This document shows, piece after piece, positions 27,755 to 36,388 of a stretch of 64,000 bases of DNA (position 1 is its first letter; each line of letters begins with the position of its first letter). A program made the translations under genes and the position numbers. The notes beneath the pieces were generated by a model. The model saw only the letters and a list, made by a program, of their open reading frames with translations. It had not been told where the DNA came from and did no database searches. Origin of the DNA: Bacteroidaceae bacterium (GTDB taxonomy: Bacteria; Bacteroidota; Bacteroidia; Bacteroidales; Bacteroidaceae). The DNA lies in the NCBI GenBank assembly GCA_017451695.1, contig JAFTNW010000020.1:1-64000 (forward strand), given 5' to 3'.

Positions 27755-28117
27755 TTAGAAAGGCAGGTCGTTGGGGTCGTTCTCTGCACTGAAATCCACT
27801 TTGGCTACCTTTATCTCGGGAATATCCGCCGGTGCTGCTGCGGGTGCTGTTCCGCGCTCTACGCGCCATGCTCTGATATCGTTGAACCAACGGCCGTTGT
27901 ATTCGCGAGCGTTAATGTCGAACGATACGGTAAGTTCCTCGCCTGCCTGGATATTGAATTGTGCAATCTTGTCGCTGCCAAAAACATTGAAACATACTTT
28001 GCGGGGGTATTGCTCGTGTGTTTCAATAACATATTCCTGCATCTTCCACTCGTTACCTGTCTTTGAGGTACCGCCTCTTTCGGGCAGTACGGCAATAATT
28101 TTTCCTGTTATTTCCAT
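27755..28117 (-). CDS. DUF3127-family protein (ssDNA-binding-like fold)
   Basis: A 120-residue protein beginning MEITGKIIAVLPERGGTSKTGNEWKMQEYVIET, the DUF3127 pattern. It continues with FNVFGSDKI, and INAREYNGRWFNDIRAWRV with the aromatic residues expected of an OB fold resembling single-strand DNA-binding proteins. The last 25 residues are a flexible Ala/Pro stretch ending in NDLPF, which resembles the acidic DDLPF tip of SSB that recruits partner proteins. It is divergent from dnaN, and a role in DNA metabolism is plausible but inferred. Confidence 0.85.
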   Translation of the reverse strand: MEITGKIIAVLPERGGTSKTGNEWKMQEYVIETHEQYPRKVCFNVFGSDKIAQFNIQAGEELTVSFDINAREYNGRWFNDIRAWRVERGTAPAAAPADIPEIKVAKVDFSAENDPNDLPF

Positions 28118-28209
28118 AATTCTTTTCTAATACCTCGCGAAATTAGCTCTTTTCTGTTCGAAAAACAATTTTTTCTCACTTTTTTATTATGCAATTATAT
28201 ATTTAGTTT

Positions 28210-28217
28210 TATCTTTG
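28210..28217 (+). promoter_or_regulatory. Likely -7 box of dnaN
   Basis: TATCTTTG, an exact TAnnTTTG match identical to the one before rho, lies 121 bp upstream of the dnaN start. No clear TTTG sits 19-20 bp further upstream. Confidence 0.45.
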
Positions 28218-28337
28218 TAATAAACTATGCACATGCACCGCACTTGCCTGAAAAGCAGCAAACAGGCCTGTTATGTTTGGGGTATGCAACGGGTTGTGTG
28301 TGTGAAATGATAGAAAACAATTAAATTTTATATACCT

Positions 28338-29465
28338 ATGAACTTTACCGTATCAAGCTCGCAATTATCGTCTCGTTTGCAGACAATCAGCCGCGTAATA
28401 GGCTCAAAAAATCCTATACCTGTATTAGGCTCAATCTTGTTCGAATTGCATGGGAACACACTCACTCTCACTGCTTCAAGCACCGATAACACATTGAATA
28501 CCTCGCTCGAGGTTGTTGAGTGTTCCGAGGATTTCAGTTTTGCAATCTCGGCAAAAATCCTTATCGATTCTCTCAAAGAGATTTCGGAGCAGCCTCTCCG
28601 TTTCGAAGTGAATAAGGAGACATTGGAGGTAAACGTGCTCTACCTCAATGGTAAATACAGTATGGTTGCTTATAATGCCGATGAGTATCCCTCGCCCGTA
28701 GTGCTTGGCGAGGATTCGGTAAGCATTTCGGTTCCCGCATGCCTGCTTGCAAACGGTATCTCATGTTCGCTCTTTGCCACCGCAGGCGAGGATGCCGATC
28801 GCCGTTTCATGAGCTGTGTATATTTTGATTTCGACCCCGAAAGCATCACTCTTGTTGCAACAGACGGCCACAAACTTGCCCGCTACCGCGACTGCTCTGT
28901 TCTGGGTGCTGAAAAGTCGGCGTTCATCCTTCCCAAAAAGCCTTCGACCTTGTTGAAGACTCTTTTGAGCAAGGACGACGAAGAGGAGGTTCTGATAGAG
29001 TTCGACGGCCGCTTTGCAATTTTCACAATGGGCGAGTACAAGCTTATCAGCCGTTTGCACGATGGCCGTTATCCCAAATATAACTCGGTTATTCCGCAGA
29101 ACAATCCTCATAAACTCACCGTAGATCGCGTGGCACTTGTAAGCGCATTGCGTCGCGTGTCGATATTCTCGTCGCAGGCAAGTATTGTGAAGTTGCATAT
29201 TGAGGACAACAAGATAATAGTGTCGGCACAGGATACCGATTTCTCTACATCGGCCGAGGAGAGCATTACATGCAGCTACGACGGTGTGCCCATGAACATA
29301 GGCTTCCGTGCCATGTTCCTCATCGATATATTGAACAACATCCCCGGTCAAGATGTGATTTTCGAGCTTGCCGATCCCTCTCGTGCGGGTGTTATCGTTC
29401 CTGCCGAGCAGATTGAGAAGCAGGAACTCCTCATGTTGTTAATGCCAATGACGCTTACAGAATAA
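28338..29465 (+). CDS. dnaN: DNA polymerase III beta sliding clamp
   Basis: The 375-residue clamp ties replicative polymerases to DNA as a ring-shaped dimer. Three clamp domains are readable. Domain 1 starts MNFTVSSSQLSSRLQTISRVIGSKNPIPVLGSILFEL. Domain 2 has the VATDGHKLARY motif. Domain 3 ends in the usual LLMLLMPM. The length is normal. It leads a plus-strand run of five genes with small gaps through to rlmB and has a leader of about 110 bases. Confidence 0.98.
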   Translation: MNFTVSSSQLSSRLQTISRVIGSKNPIPVLGSILFELHGNTLTLTASSTDNTLNTSLEVVECSEDFSFAISAKILIDSLKEISEQPLRFEVNKETLEVNVLYLNGKYSMVAYNADEYPSPVVLGEDSVSISVPACLLANGISCSLFATAGEDADRRFMSCVYFDFDPESITLVATDGHKLARYRDCSVLGAEKSAFILPKKPSTLLKTLLSKDDEEEVLIEFDGRFAIFTMGEYKLISRLHDGRYPKYNSVIPQNNPHKLTVDRVALVSALRRVSIFSSQASIVKLHIEDNKIIVSAQDTDFSTSAEESITCSYDGVPMNIGFRAMFLIDILNNIPGQDVIFELADPSRAGVIVPAEQIEKQELLMLLMPMTLTE

Positions 29466-29471
29466 AAGGCA

Positions 29472-30239
29472 ATGAAACTGAATCTTAAAAACCCACTCAT
29501 ATTCTTTGACTTGGAGACAACCGGTGTGGATGTTTCCAAGGATAGAATAGTGGAGATATGTTATATTAAAGTGTTCCCAGACGGTAGCGAGAAGGAGTGT
29601 ACCAGGCGTATAAATCCCGGCATGCATATCCCCGAAGGGGCTTCGGCCGTGCATGGTATTTACGACGAGGATGTAAAGGATTGTCCTCTTTTCAGGGAAG
29701 TGGCCAAGGAGATTGCAGCCGATTTCGAGGGGTGCGACCTTGCCGGTTTCAATTCCAACCGTTTCGACCTTCCCATGCTTGCCGAGGAGTTCTTGCGTGC
29801 GCAGGTTGATATAGACCTCACTCGTCATCATGCAATAGATGTGCAGGTGCTCTATCACAAACGCGAGCCACGAACCTTGTCGGCTGCCCATAAGTTCTAT
29901 TGCGGTACAGAGTTCGACAATGCTCATAGCGCACTCGCCGACACCCGTGCCACATACGAGGTACTTAAAGCCCAACTCGACCACTACGATGATATGGAGA
30001 ACGATGTTGCCGCACTTGCAAAGGAGAGCTCCTTTACTCGCAATGTGGATTTTGCAGGTCGTTTTGTGTATGACGATTCGGGTTGTGAGGTATTTAACTT
30101 TGGAAAATACAAGGGCGAGTCGGTTGCCGTGGTGCTGCATCGCGATCCCGGATACTACGGTTGGATGATGAATGGCGATTTTCCCTTGAATACCAAACAG
30201 GTGCTCACAAGGATAAAGCTACGCGAATTTAACAAATAA
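29472..30239 (+). CDS. DEDD-type 3'-5' exonuclease (DnaQ/ExoX-like)
   Basis: A 255-residue nuclease. The exonuclease motifs are FFDLETTG (Exo I, Asp and Glu), NSNRFDLPML (Exo II, Asp) and HSALADTRATY (Exo III, His and Asp), making it a DEDDh enzyme. The last 55 residues (FNFGKYKGESVAVVLHRDPGYYGWMMNGDFP) match the small domain seen at the end of ExoX-like proteins and in DUF3820. It could proofread or act in repair. It begins 6 bp after dnaN, in the gene order common in Bacteroidales. Confidence 0.9.
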   Translation: MKLNLKNPLIFFDLETTGVDVSKDRIVEICYIKVFPDGSEKECTRRINPGMHIPEGASAVHGIYDEDVKDCPLFREVAKEIAADFEGCDLAGFNSNRFDLPMLAEEFLRAQVDIDLTRHHAIDVQVLYHKREPRTLSAAHKFYCGTEFDNAHSALADTRATYEVLKAQLDHYDDMENDVAALAKESSFTRNVDFAGRFVYDDSGCEVFNFGKYKGESVAVVLHRDPGYYGWMMNGDFPLNTKQVLTRIKLREFNK

Positions 30240-30243
30240 ATAG

Positions 30244-32340
30244 ATGCTTAAAGGTAAAAAGATAGTCATAGGAGTAACGGGGAGTATTGCTGCTTATAAA
30301 GCGGCAATACTTGTTCGTTTATTGATTAAGCAGGGTGCCGAGGTGCAGGTGGTGATGACACCGTCGAGCAAGGAGTTTATAACGCCGCTCACCTTGTCAA
30401 CACTGTCGGGCCGCCCCGTGCTTTGTGATTTCTTCAACAGCGGCAGCGGCGAATGGCACAGTCATGTGGAGCTTGGCCTGTGGGCCGATGCCATGATTGT
30501 TGCTCCGGCGACGGCAGCCACCATAGGTAAAATGGCAAACGGCATAGCCGATAATCTGCTTGTTACCACATATCTTTCAATGAAGGCTCCGGTGTTCATT
30601 GCACCGGCCATGGACCTGGATATGTTTGCCCACCCATCGACACAGAGCAATTTGCAGGTGTTGCGTGGTTATGGCAATCACATAATTGAGCCGGCCGCAG
30701 GCGAGCTTGCCAGCCACCTCTGTGGCAAGGGCCGCATGGAGGAGCCCGAGAATATTGTTCAAGTATTGCACGATTTTTTTTTAGCCGGTAACTCGCTGGC
30801 GGGCAAGCATATATTAATTACGGCCGGTCCCACATACGAGAAGATAGACCCGGTACGTTTCATCGGCAACTACTCTTCGGGCAAGATGGGTTTTGCCCTT
30901 GCAGGCGAGTGTGCCCGTCGTGGAGCCGATGTTACCCTTGTTGCCGGCCCTGTATCATTGGCTACTCCTCATCCTGCCATCAAGCGTATAGATGTTGAAT
31001 CGGCCGAGGATATGTATAAGGCCTCTGTCGATGCATTTCCTTCGTGTGATGCCGCGATACTCTGTGCCGCAGTTGCCGATTATCGCCCTGCAACCTGTGC
31101 CGAAAAGAAGATTAAGCGTACAGGTGAAGGCATGACCATAGAGTTGGAGGCCAACAAGGATATTGCTGCTGCACTTGGCAAGGAGAAAAGAGAGGGGCAA
31201 CATTTGGTGGGTTTTGCCTTGGAGACCAACGATGGCGAGTTGAATGCTCGTGAGAAACTTGCAAAGAAAAATCTCGATTTCATTGTGCTTAACTCGCTTG
31301 CCGACGAGGGTGCGGGTTTTGCCCACGACACCAACAAGGTATCCATCATAAGCCAAGAGGGTATAACCGAATATCCGTTGAAGAGCAAGCTTGAGGTTGC
31401 CCGCGATATTGTATCGTACTTGTCGCGCCTGTTGTTGATTGCAGTGATGCTGCTGTTGCCTTCGTCGCTCATGGCAATGGGCGAGGAACTCAATGCACAG
31501 GTTACTCTTAATCGCGACAAGGTTCAGAGTGCCGATTCAGAGGTTTTTGAGCAATTGAAGGATGGAATAACGCAGTTCCTGAACGAACGTAAGTGGACTG
31601 CTAGCACCTACGAAGAGGAGGAGCGTATAAATTGCACATTCAATTTTGTTGTAGAGAGCTACTCCCCCGATGGCTCCTTCACCTGTTCGTTGATGGTGCA
31701 GGCTACCCGCCCTGTATATGGTTCCACCTATAATACCACCACGTTCAAATACGAGGATAAGGCCATTACGTTCTCCTATCAGCCATACGACCGCTTGGAT
31801 TTCAACGAAGATAATCTGGATAACAACCTCACTGCGGTACTTGCGTTCTATGCCTATATGATAATAGGCTTCGACATGGATTCAATGGGTGATTTGGGCG
31901 GCAGTGAATGGCTCAACAAAGCATTGAATATAGCCAACAATGCACAGACGTTGGGCGATGCAGGTTGGCGTGCAGCAAGCAGCGAGAACAATCGGTATGC
32001 CATCATTAACGATTATATGAATGGTGCTTTGGAGCCTGTCCGCAAGTTAATGTATAAATATCACCGTTTTGGGCTCGACATGATGTATAAGAATGTGTCG
32101 GGTGGGCGCAAGGCCATATTCGACTCCATGAAGATGCTTAAACAGGCGTACGATGATCGTTCTTTGGCATACTTTCCCAAACTATTCTTGGAGTATAAAA
32201 ACGATGAATTGTTGAATATTTATTCGCAAGGCTCAATAAAAGAGCGCATGGAGGTGCAGAAGATTGTTACCACCATAGATGCCTCACTATCCACATCGTG
32301 GGAGAAGATTGCGGATAATCACGATGATAATCAGTTGTAG
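30244..32340 (+). CDS. coaBC: Fused CoaBC and DUF4835 (PorD-like) protein
   Basis: One 698-residue reading frame joins two normally separate proteins. Residues 1-390 are CoaBC: a flavin-binding CoaC domain (GVTGSIAAYKAAILVRLL, then PAMDLDMF with the active-site region) followed by CoaB (HILITAGPTYEKIDPVRFIGNYSSGKMGFALA). It makes 4'-phosphopantetheine in CoA synthesis. At 393-411 comes a signal-peptide-like stretch (SRLLLIAVMLLLPSSLMA), and from 412 the protein is DUF4835 (EELNAQVTLNRDKVQ... to the end), a family I associate with the PorD label in type IX secretion annotation. A TTG (31420) or ATG (31447) inside could start the second part separately. recN starts directly after the stop codon. 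Confidence 0.85.
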   Translation: MLKGKKIVIGVTGSIAAYKAAILVRLLIKQGAEVQVVMTPSSKEFITPLTLSTLSGRPVLCDFFNSGSGEWHSHVELGLWADAMIVAPATAATIGKMANGIADNLLVTTYLSMKAPVFIAPAMDLDMFAHPSTQSNLQVLRGYGNHIIEPAAGELASHLCGKGRMEEPENIVQVLHDFFLAGNSLAGKHILITAGPTYEKIDPVRFIGNYSSGKMGFALAGECARRGADVTLVAGPVSLATPHPAIKRIDVESAEDMYKASVDAFPSCDAAILCAAVADYRPATCAEKKIKRTGEGMTIELEANKDIAAALGKEKREGQHLVGFALETNDGELNAREKLAKKNLDFIVLNSLADEGAGFAHDTNKVSIISQEGITEYPLKSKLEVARDIVSYLSRLLLIAVMLLLPSSLMAMGEELNAQVTLNRDKVQSADSEVFEQLKDGITQFLNERKWTASTYEEEERINCTFNFVVESYSPDGSFTCSLMVQATRPVYGSTYNTTTFKYEDKAITFSYQPYDRLDFNEDNLDNNLTAVLAFYAYMIIGFDMDSMGDLGGSEWLNKALNIANNAQTLGDAGWRAASSENNRYAIINDYMNGALEPVRKLMYKYHRFGLDMMYKNVSGGRKAIFDSMKMLKQAYDDRSLAYFPKLFLEYKNDELLNIYSQGSIKERMEVQKIVTTIDASLSTSWEKIADNHDDNQL
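31420..31476 (+). other. Internal signal-peptide-like segment at the CoaBC/DUF4835 join
   Basis: Residues 393-411 have one Arg, then an uninterrupted hydrophobic core and a Ser-Ser-Leu-Met-Ala cleavage-type end. This is how a secretory signal peptide reads. It begins with a TTG codon, a possible alternative start. No stop codon separates it from CoaBC. Confidence 0.65.
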
Positions 32341-34005
32341 ATGTTAAAATCAATTATAATTAAGAACTTTGCTCTTGTAGAGAGTGTAGAGGTTGATTTC
32401 TCCTCGGGTTTCTCGGTAATCACCGGAGAGACCGGTGCGGGTAAATCTGTCTTTCTTGGAGCCATAGCAATGATGTTGGGTCAGCGTTCCGATGTCAAGG
32501 CCATAAGAGAGGGTGCCGACCGTTGCGTGATTGAGGGCCATTTCGATATATCCTCATTCTCGCTCGATGGTTTCTTTGCCGATAACGACCTTGACTATTG
32601 TGCCGAAGATTGTATAATACGTCGCGAGCTATCCTCGTCGGGGCGCAGCCGTGCCTTTATTAACGATACACCGGTGTCGGCGGCTTTGCTCAAAGAACTA
32701 GGCTCCCGCCTTATAGATATACACTCACAGCATCAGAATCTGCTGCTTGGGAACAGGGATTTCCAACAGGGGGTGCTCGATATATTGGCCGGCGATGGCG
32801 AGCTGTTGGCTGCCTATCGCCAAAATTATGCTGCCTATTCGGCTGCTCAAAAGGAACTTGCCGCCCTCAAAGAGTCGCTTGCCGATAGCACGCGCGACGA
32901 GGAGTGGTTGCGTTTTCAGGTGGAGGAGCTCGAGGGTGCGGCCCTGCGCGATGGTGAGCAGGAGGAACTTGAACAGGAGCAACAGGAGCTGTCGCATGCC
33001 GAGGATATCCAGGCTGCGCTCTATGGCGCGTATAATTCCATAGATGGCAGTGAGCAGAGTCTTCTTCGCGCTTTGCGCGATGCGGCAAATACATTGTCGC
33101 GTATATCGGCCCATTATACCGCTGCAGGTGAGTTGAGCGAACGCTTAGAGAGCAACTACATAGAATTAAAGGATTGTTGCGACGATTTGCAACAGCGTCT
33201 TTCGCGTGTGCAGTTTGCCCCCGACCGCTTGGAGTTTGTAGATAAACGTCTGGCACTTATATACGACCTGCAAAAGAAACATCGTGTGGAATCGTTGAAG
33301 GAGTTGTTGGAGATAGGCAAGAGCTATCGTGAGCGCCTCGATAAGATAGATAACAGCGATTGGGAGCTGACACAGGCCGAAAAGCGTTGCGCTGCGCTGC
33401 GCAAGGAGCTTGCTGCGGCCGCCGCGGCGTTGAGCAAGGCACGTCATGGGGCTGCCGATGCACTGAAAAGCAGTATAACCGACATTCTTGTGAATCTTGG
33501 CATGCCCATGATACGTTTCGAGGTCAAGATAGAGGCTGCTGCCGACTTTGCACCAAGCGGTGCCGATGTGGTTACGTTCCTCTTCTCGGCAAACAGCATA
33601 AGTGCTCCGCAACCCCTCTCCGACGTTGCATCGGGTGGTGAGATGGCACGTGTCATGCTCGCGCTTAAATCGCTCATTGCCACCAATCTGAACCAGCCTA
33701 CTCTTATTTTTGACGAGATAGATACAGGTATCTCGGGTGTTCTTGCCGAGCGTATGGGCCGTCTTATGCAGCAGATGGGTAGTGCGCAAAGGCAGGTACT
33801 CAGTATAACTCATTTGCCGCAAGTGGCTGCGCTTGGTGCATCGCACTATAAGGTGTATAAGGAGGAGACCGAAAAGGGTACCCTCACAAATATTGTTAAA
33901 CTAAACAAGGAGGAGCGTGTGCGCGAGATTGCTCAAATGATGAGCGGCGAGGTGCTCACCGATGCTGCTTTGAAGAATGCAACCCTCCTTCTGTCACAAT
34001 CATAA
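32341..34005 (+). CDS. recN: DNA repair protein RecN
   Basis: RecN is an SMC-like ATPase for double-strand-break repair. The 554 residues show the N-terminal head with Walker A (ITGETGAGKSVFLGAI) and a central coiled coil (about 150-360, rich in Glu, Leu and Gln). The C-terminal head has the ABC signature region DVASGGEMARVMLALK and Walker B TLIFDEIDTGISG. The start codon directly abuts the stop of the upstream fusion gene, so translation is likely coupled. Confidence 0.97.
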   Translation: MLKSIIIKNFALVESVEVDFSSGFSVITGETGAGKSVFLGAIAMMLGQRSDVKAIREGADRCVIEGHFDISSFSLDGFFADNDLDYCAEDCIIRRELSSSGRSRAFINDTPVSAALLKELGSRLIDIHSQHQNLLLGNRDFQQGVLDILAGDGELLAAYRQNYAAYSAAQKELAALKESLADSTRDEEWLRFQVEELEGAALRDGEQEELEQEQQELSHAEDIQAALYGAYNSIDGSEQSLLRALRDAANTLSRISAHYTAAGELSERLESNYIELKDCCDDLQQRLSRVQFAPDRLEFVDKRLALIYDLQKKHRVESLKELLEIGKSYRERLDKIDNSDWELTQAEKRCAALRKELAAAAAALSKARHGAADALKSSITDILVNLGMPMIRFEVKIEAAADFAPSGADVVTFLFSANSISAPQPLSDVASGGEMARVMLALKSLIATNLNQPTLIFDEIDTGISGVLAERMGRLMQQMGSAQRQVLSITHLPQVAALGASHYKVYKEETEKGTLTNIVKLNKEERVREIAQMMSGEVLTDAALKNATLLLSQS

Positions 34006-34009
34006 AATT

Positions 34010-34756
34010 ATGGTAAGTACAAACGAGATGATATTCGGCGTGCGCGCCGTGTTGGAGGCCTTGGAGGCCGGCAAGGAGATAGACAAGATTCTGGTAAAAC
34101 GCGATATACAGAGTGAACTGTCGCGCGAGTTGTTCGGTGCGCTTAAAGGTCGCACCATACCTGTTGTGCGTGTTCCGGTGGAGAAACTTAACCGCATCAC
34201 CCGCAAGAATCATCAGGGTGTCATAGCTTTTATATCGGCTGTGGAGTATGCGAGCGTGGATACCCTTGTGCCCACGTTGTACGAAGAGGGTGAGGTCCCT
34301 TTCCTTGTGCTGCTCGATGGCATTACCGATGTGCGTAATTTCGGTTCTATTGCCCGCACCTGCGATTGTGCCGGCGTACATTCCATTATCATCCCCTCGC
34401 ACAACAGTGTTACGGTAAATGCCGATGCCGTTAAAACATCGGCAGGTGCATTGCACACGCTGCCTGTTTGCCGCGAGAAGAATATTACCGAAACGCTGAA
34501 ATATTTGAAGGCATCGGGCATACGCATTGTGTGTGCCACCGAAAAGGGTAAAATCAATTATACCCAGGCCGATTTTACCGAGCCGGTATGCGTGGTGATG
34601 GGTGCCGAGGATACGGGTATTCCGCATGAACATCTTGCATTGTGCGACGAGTGGGTTTCCATTCCGCAGTTTGGTAATATAGAATCATTGAACGTATCGG
34701 TGGCGACAGGTGTTATATTGTACGAGGCTGTGCGCCAGAGACACCCGGCCGAGTAA
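34010..34756 (+). CDS. rlmB: 23S rRNA (guanosine-2'-O)-methyltransferase RlmB-like (SPOUT family)
   Basis: A 248-residue TrmH/RlmB-type 2'-O-methyltransferase. The N-terminal substrate-binding domain (MIFGVRAVLEALEAGKEIDKILV) is followed by the SPOUT knot with motif 1 DGITDVRNFGSIARTCDCAG, motif 2 VVMGAEDTGIPHEHLALCDEWVSIPQFG and motif 3 SLNVSVATGVILYE. I start it at 34010 (MVSTNEMIFG), five bases after recN. A start at 33977 would run into recN and add residues the family lacks, and an ATG at 34028 is also possible. Confidence 0.93.
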   Translation: MVSTNEMIFGVRAVLEALEAGKEIDKILVKRDIQSELSRELFGALKGRTIPVVRVPVEKLNRITRKNHQGVIAFISAVEYASVDTLVPTLYEEGEVPFLVLLDGITDVRNFGSIARTCDCAGVHSIIIPSHNSVTVNADAVKTSAGALHTLPVCREKNITETLKYLKASGIRIVCATEKGKINYTQADFTEPVCVVMGAEDTGIPHEHLALCDEWVSIPQFGNIESLNVSVATGVILYEAVRQRHPAE

Positions 34757-34764
34757 GCTGATAT

Positions 34765-34800
34765 TGATAAAAAAGCCCGATTTCTCGGGCTTTTTTATCA
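34765..34800. terminator. Bidirectional terminator between rlmB and tilS
   Basis: The perfect 16-bp stem TGATAAAAAAGCCCGA / TCGGGCTTTTTTATCA with a four-base loop lies between the convergent rlmB and tilS genes. Its right end includes the last codons of tilS. Confidence 0.9.
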
Positions 34801-36108
34801 ATCGTACCATTCTAATTGTATAACCGTTTCGGTATTCTTGTCGGTAGCGCAGTGCGCCGCAAGGCGCTCCCCCACAACCCACGCAATTTTGCCGTCGGCA
34901 TCGGTTACCACAAGTTGCCGTTCCTTTTCTATAATGTTCATCTTGCGGTCGGTCATGTAGTCGCTCAGCAGTTTGCTGCCTCGCATGCCGAATGGCGTAA
35001 AGCGGTCGCCCTGCTGCCATTGGCGCAATATTAAAGGCTGTTTTACCTTCGCTGCATCTATTGTGGCATGTTTTCTATCTCTCTTTATCTCGCCATCAAA
35101 TGGTTGTAATGTGCAGGCGAGCACTCCCTGTTCTGTGGCTGTTTCGCAATCGGGAAGAATCTCCATGGGTTGCATGGCCTCTCTGTGGGCTGTGGTAATG
35201 ATGAGGGTGGAGCGGTCTTTTATTACCTCCCACCTTCCGCTGCGGAATGTGCGCCCGCTGTCGCCGTGCATGGCTTCTGTTATCTCTTTTATCTGTGCGC
35301 TGTTGTATGCCAACGGTTGCAAAATTTCGTACAATATGGCTTGCGGCGAGGGCTCTTTTTTCAGTTGGTCTATGTTTATTGTGTTTCCCTTCTTCACCCT
35401 TGCGATGCTCTCGGCAACCGCCTTGGCATATACCTTCTCGGCCTCGCTCACTCGCTCGGCTGTTTGTGCGATGCTCTCGGCCGCCGATGGGTTTATCTGT
35501 TGCATCAGCGGGAGTATTTCTATGCGTATCTTGTTGCGTGTGAAGTCCGCTTCAAGGTTGGTACTGTCTGTAACGTAGCTCTCGCCCCGCCATTGCAGAT
35601 ACTCCAAGATTTCTTCTCGTCCCACGCATAAAAGGGGGCGCACAATGTTCTTGTTCTTTGGCTGTATGCCGTGCAGTCCCTTGATGCCTGTACCACGCAA
35701 CAGGTTTAGCAACACGGTCTCGGCGCTGTCGTCGCGATGATGTGCCACGGCAATAACATCGGCATTAATCCTTGCGCGGTGTTGTTCAAAGGCGTCGTAG
35801 CGCAGCTCGCGAGCAGCCATCTCTAATGAGATTCCTTTTCCATGGGCATAGGAAACGGTATCGAAATTTATAACGAAGAGTGAAACTTGGTGCCTTTCGC
35901 ATAGCGCGCGTACAAAATCTTCATCACGGTTGCTCTCCTCTCCCCGTAGATGAAAATTGCAGTGTATGGCTTCACATCGGTAGCCGAGCTTTTGTAGCAC
36001 GATAAGCAGGGCGACAGAATCGGCTCCGCCGCTTAGGGCTACGAGTACCTTTTGTCCGCTTGCAATCAAACTTTTCTGTTCTATGAATTTTGCTACTTTG
36101 TGAATCAT
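34798..36108 (-). CDS. tilS: tRNA(Ile) lysidine synthetase TilS
   Basis: TilS converts the wobble cytidine of tRNA-Ile(CAU) to lysidine, so that it reads AUA. The PP-loop ATPase motif SGGADSVAL lies near residue 28 of the chosen protein, followed by AHHRDDSAETVLLNLLRGTG and GIKGLHGI, all standard. The C-terminal domain ends FTPFGMRGSKLLSDYMTDRK. I chose the ATG at 36108 (MIHKVAKF), giving 436 residues. An in-frame ATG at 36177 would add a 23-residue stretch not typical of the family. Confidence 0.95.
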   Translation of the reverse strand: MIHKVAKFIEQKSLIASGQKVLVALSGGADSVALLIVLQKLGYRCEAIHCNFHLRGEESNRDEDFVRALCERHQVSLFVINFDTVSYAHGKGISLEMAARELRYDAFEQHRARINADVIAVAHHRDDSAETVLLNLLRGTGIKGLHGIQPKNKNIVRPLLCVGREEILEYLQWRGESYVTDSTNLEADFTRNKIRIEILPLMQQINPSAAESIAQTAERVSEAEKVYAKAVAESIARVKKGNTINIDQLKKEPSPQAILYEILQPLAYNSAQIKEITEAMHGDSGRTFRSGRWEVIKDRSTLIITTAHREAMQPMEILPDCETATEQGVLACTLQPFDGEIKRDRKHATIDAAKVKQPLILRQWQQGDRFTPFGMRGSKLLSDYMTDRKMNIIEKERQLVVTDADGKIAWVVGERLAAHCATDKNTETVIQLEWYD

Positions 36109-36207
36109 ATTCTGCTGTTTGCTGTTGCGAAGATAGGGTATAAAGTTGAGAAATCTTGTTTTTATGTGGAAAAACATATCTCTTACGGCAAAAAATGCTG
36201 TTGATTA

Positions 36208-36239
36208 TTTGCCGATTATGAAAAATAGCATTACCTTTG
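36208..36239 (+). promoter_or_regulatory. Promoter of tRNA-Cys
   Basis: TTTG (36208-36211), 20 bases, then TACCTTTG (36232-36239). It is the same pair of boxes as at the other two tRNA genes in the window, about 33 bp upstream of the mature 5' end. Confidence 0.75.
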
Positions 36240-36272
36240 TGGCTGCAAATGGGGTAATGCCCGTGAGCACTT

Positions 36273-36344
36273 GGTACCTTGGATGAGTGGCTTAGTCAGT
36301 GGTCTGCAAAACCATGCACGGCGGTTCGAATCCGCCAGGTACCT
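36273..36344 (+). tRNA. tRNA-Cys (anticodon GCA)
   Basis: The acceptor stem is GGTACCT / AGGTACC, the anticodon stem GTGGT / ACCAT carries the loop CTGCAAA (anticodon GCA), and the T arm contains GGTTCGAATCC. The discriminator is T (U73), as in tRNA-Cys, where it is a main identity base. CCA is not encoded. It is followed directly by a terminator. Confidence 0.97.
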
Positions 36345-36345
36345 C

Positions 36346-36372
36346 AAAAGCACCGCATATGCGGTGCTTTTT
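36346..36372 (+). terminator. Terminator of tRNA-Cys
   Basis: AAAAGCACCGCA / TGCGGTGCTTTT is a perfect palindrome with a T-run on the 3' side, starting one or two bases past the tRNA. The following gene begins 17 bp later and so must have its own promoter or depend on read-through. Confidence 0.85.
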
Positions 36373-36388
36373 GTTTTAAGATAATTCT

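Noticed and set aside
36109..36177. Longer N terminus for tilS
   Set aside because: The 23 extra residues do not resemble TilS, and the ATG at 36108 gives the standard start shortly before the PP-loop.
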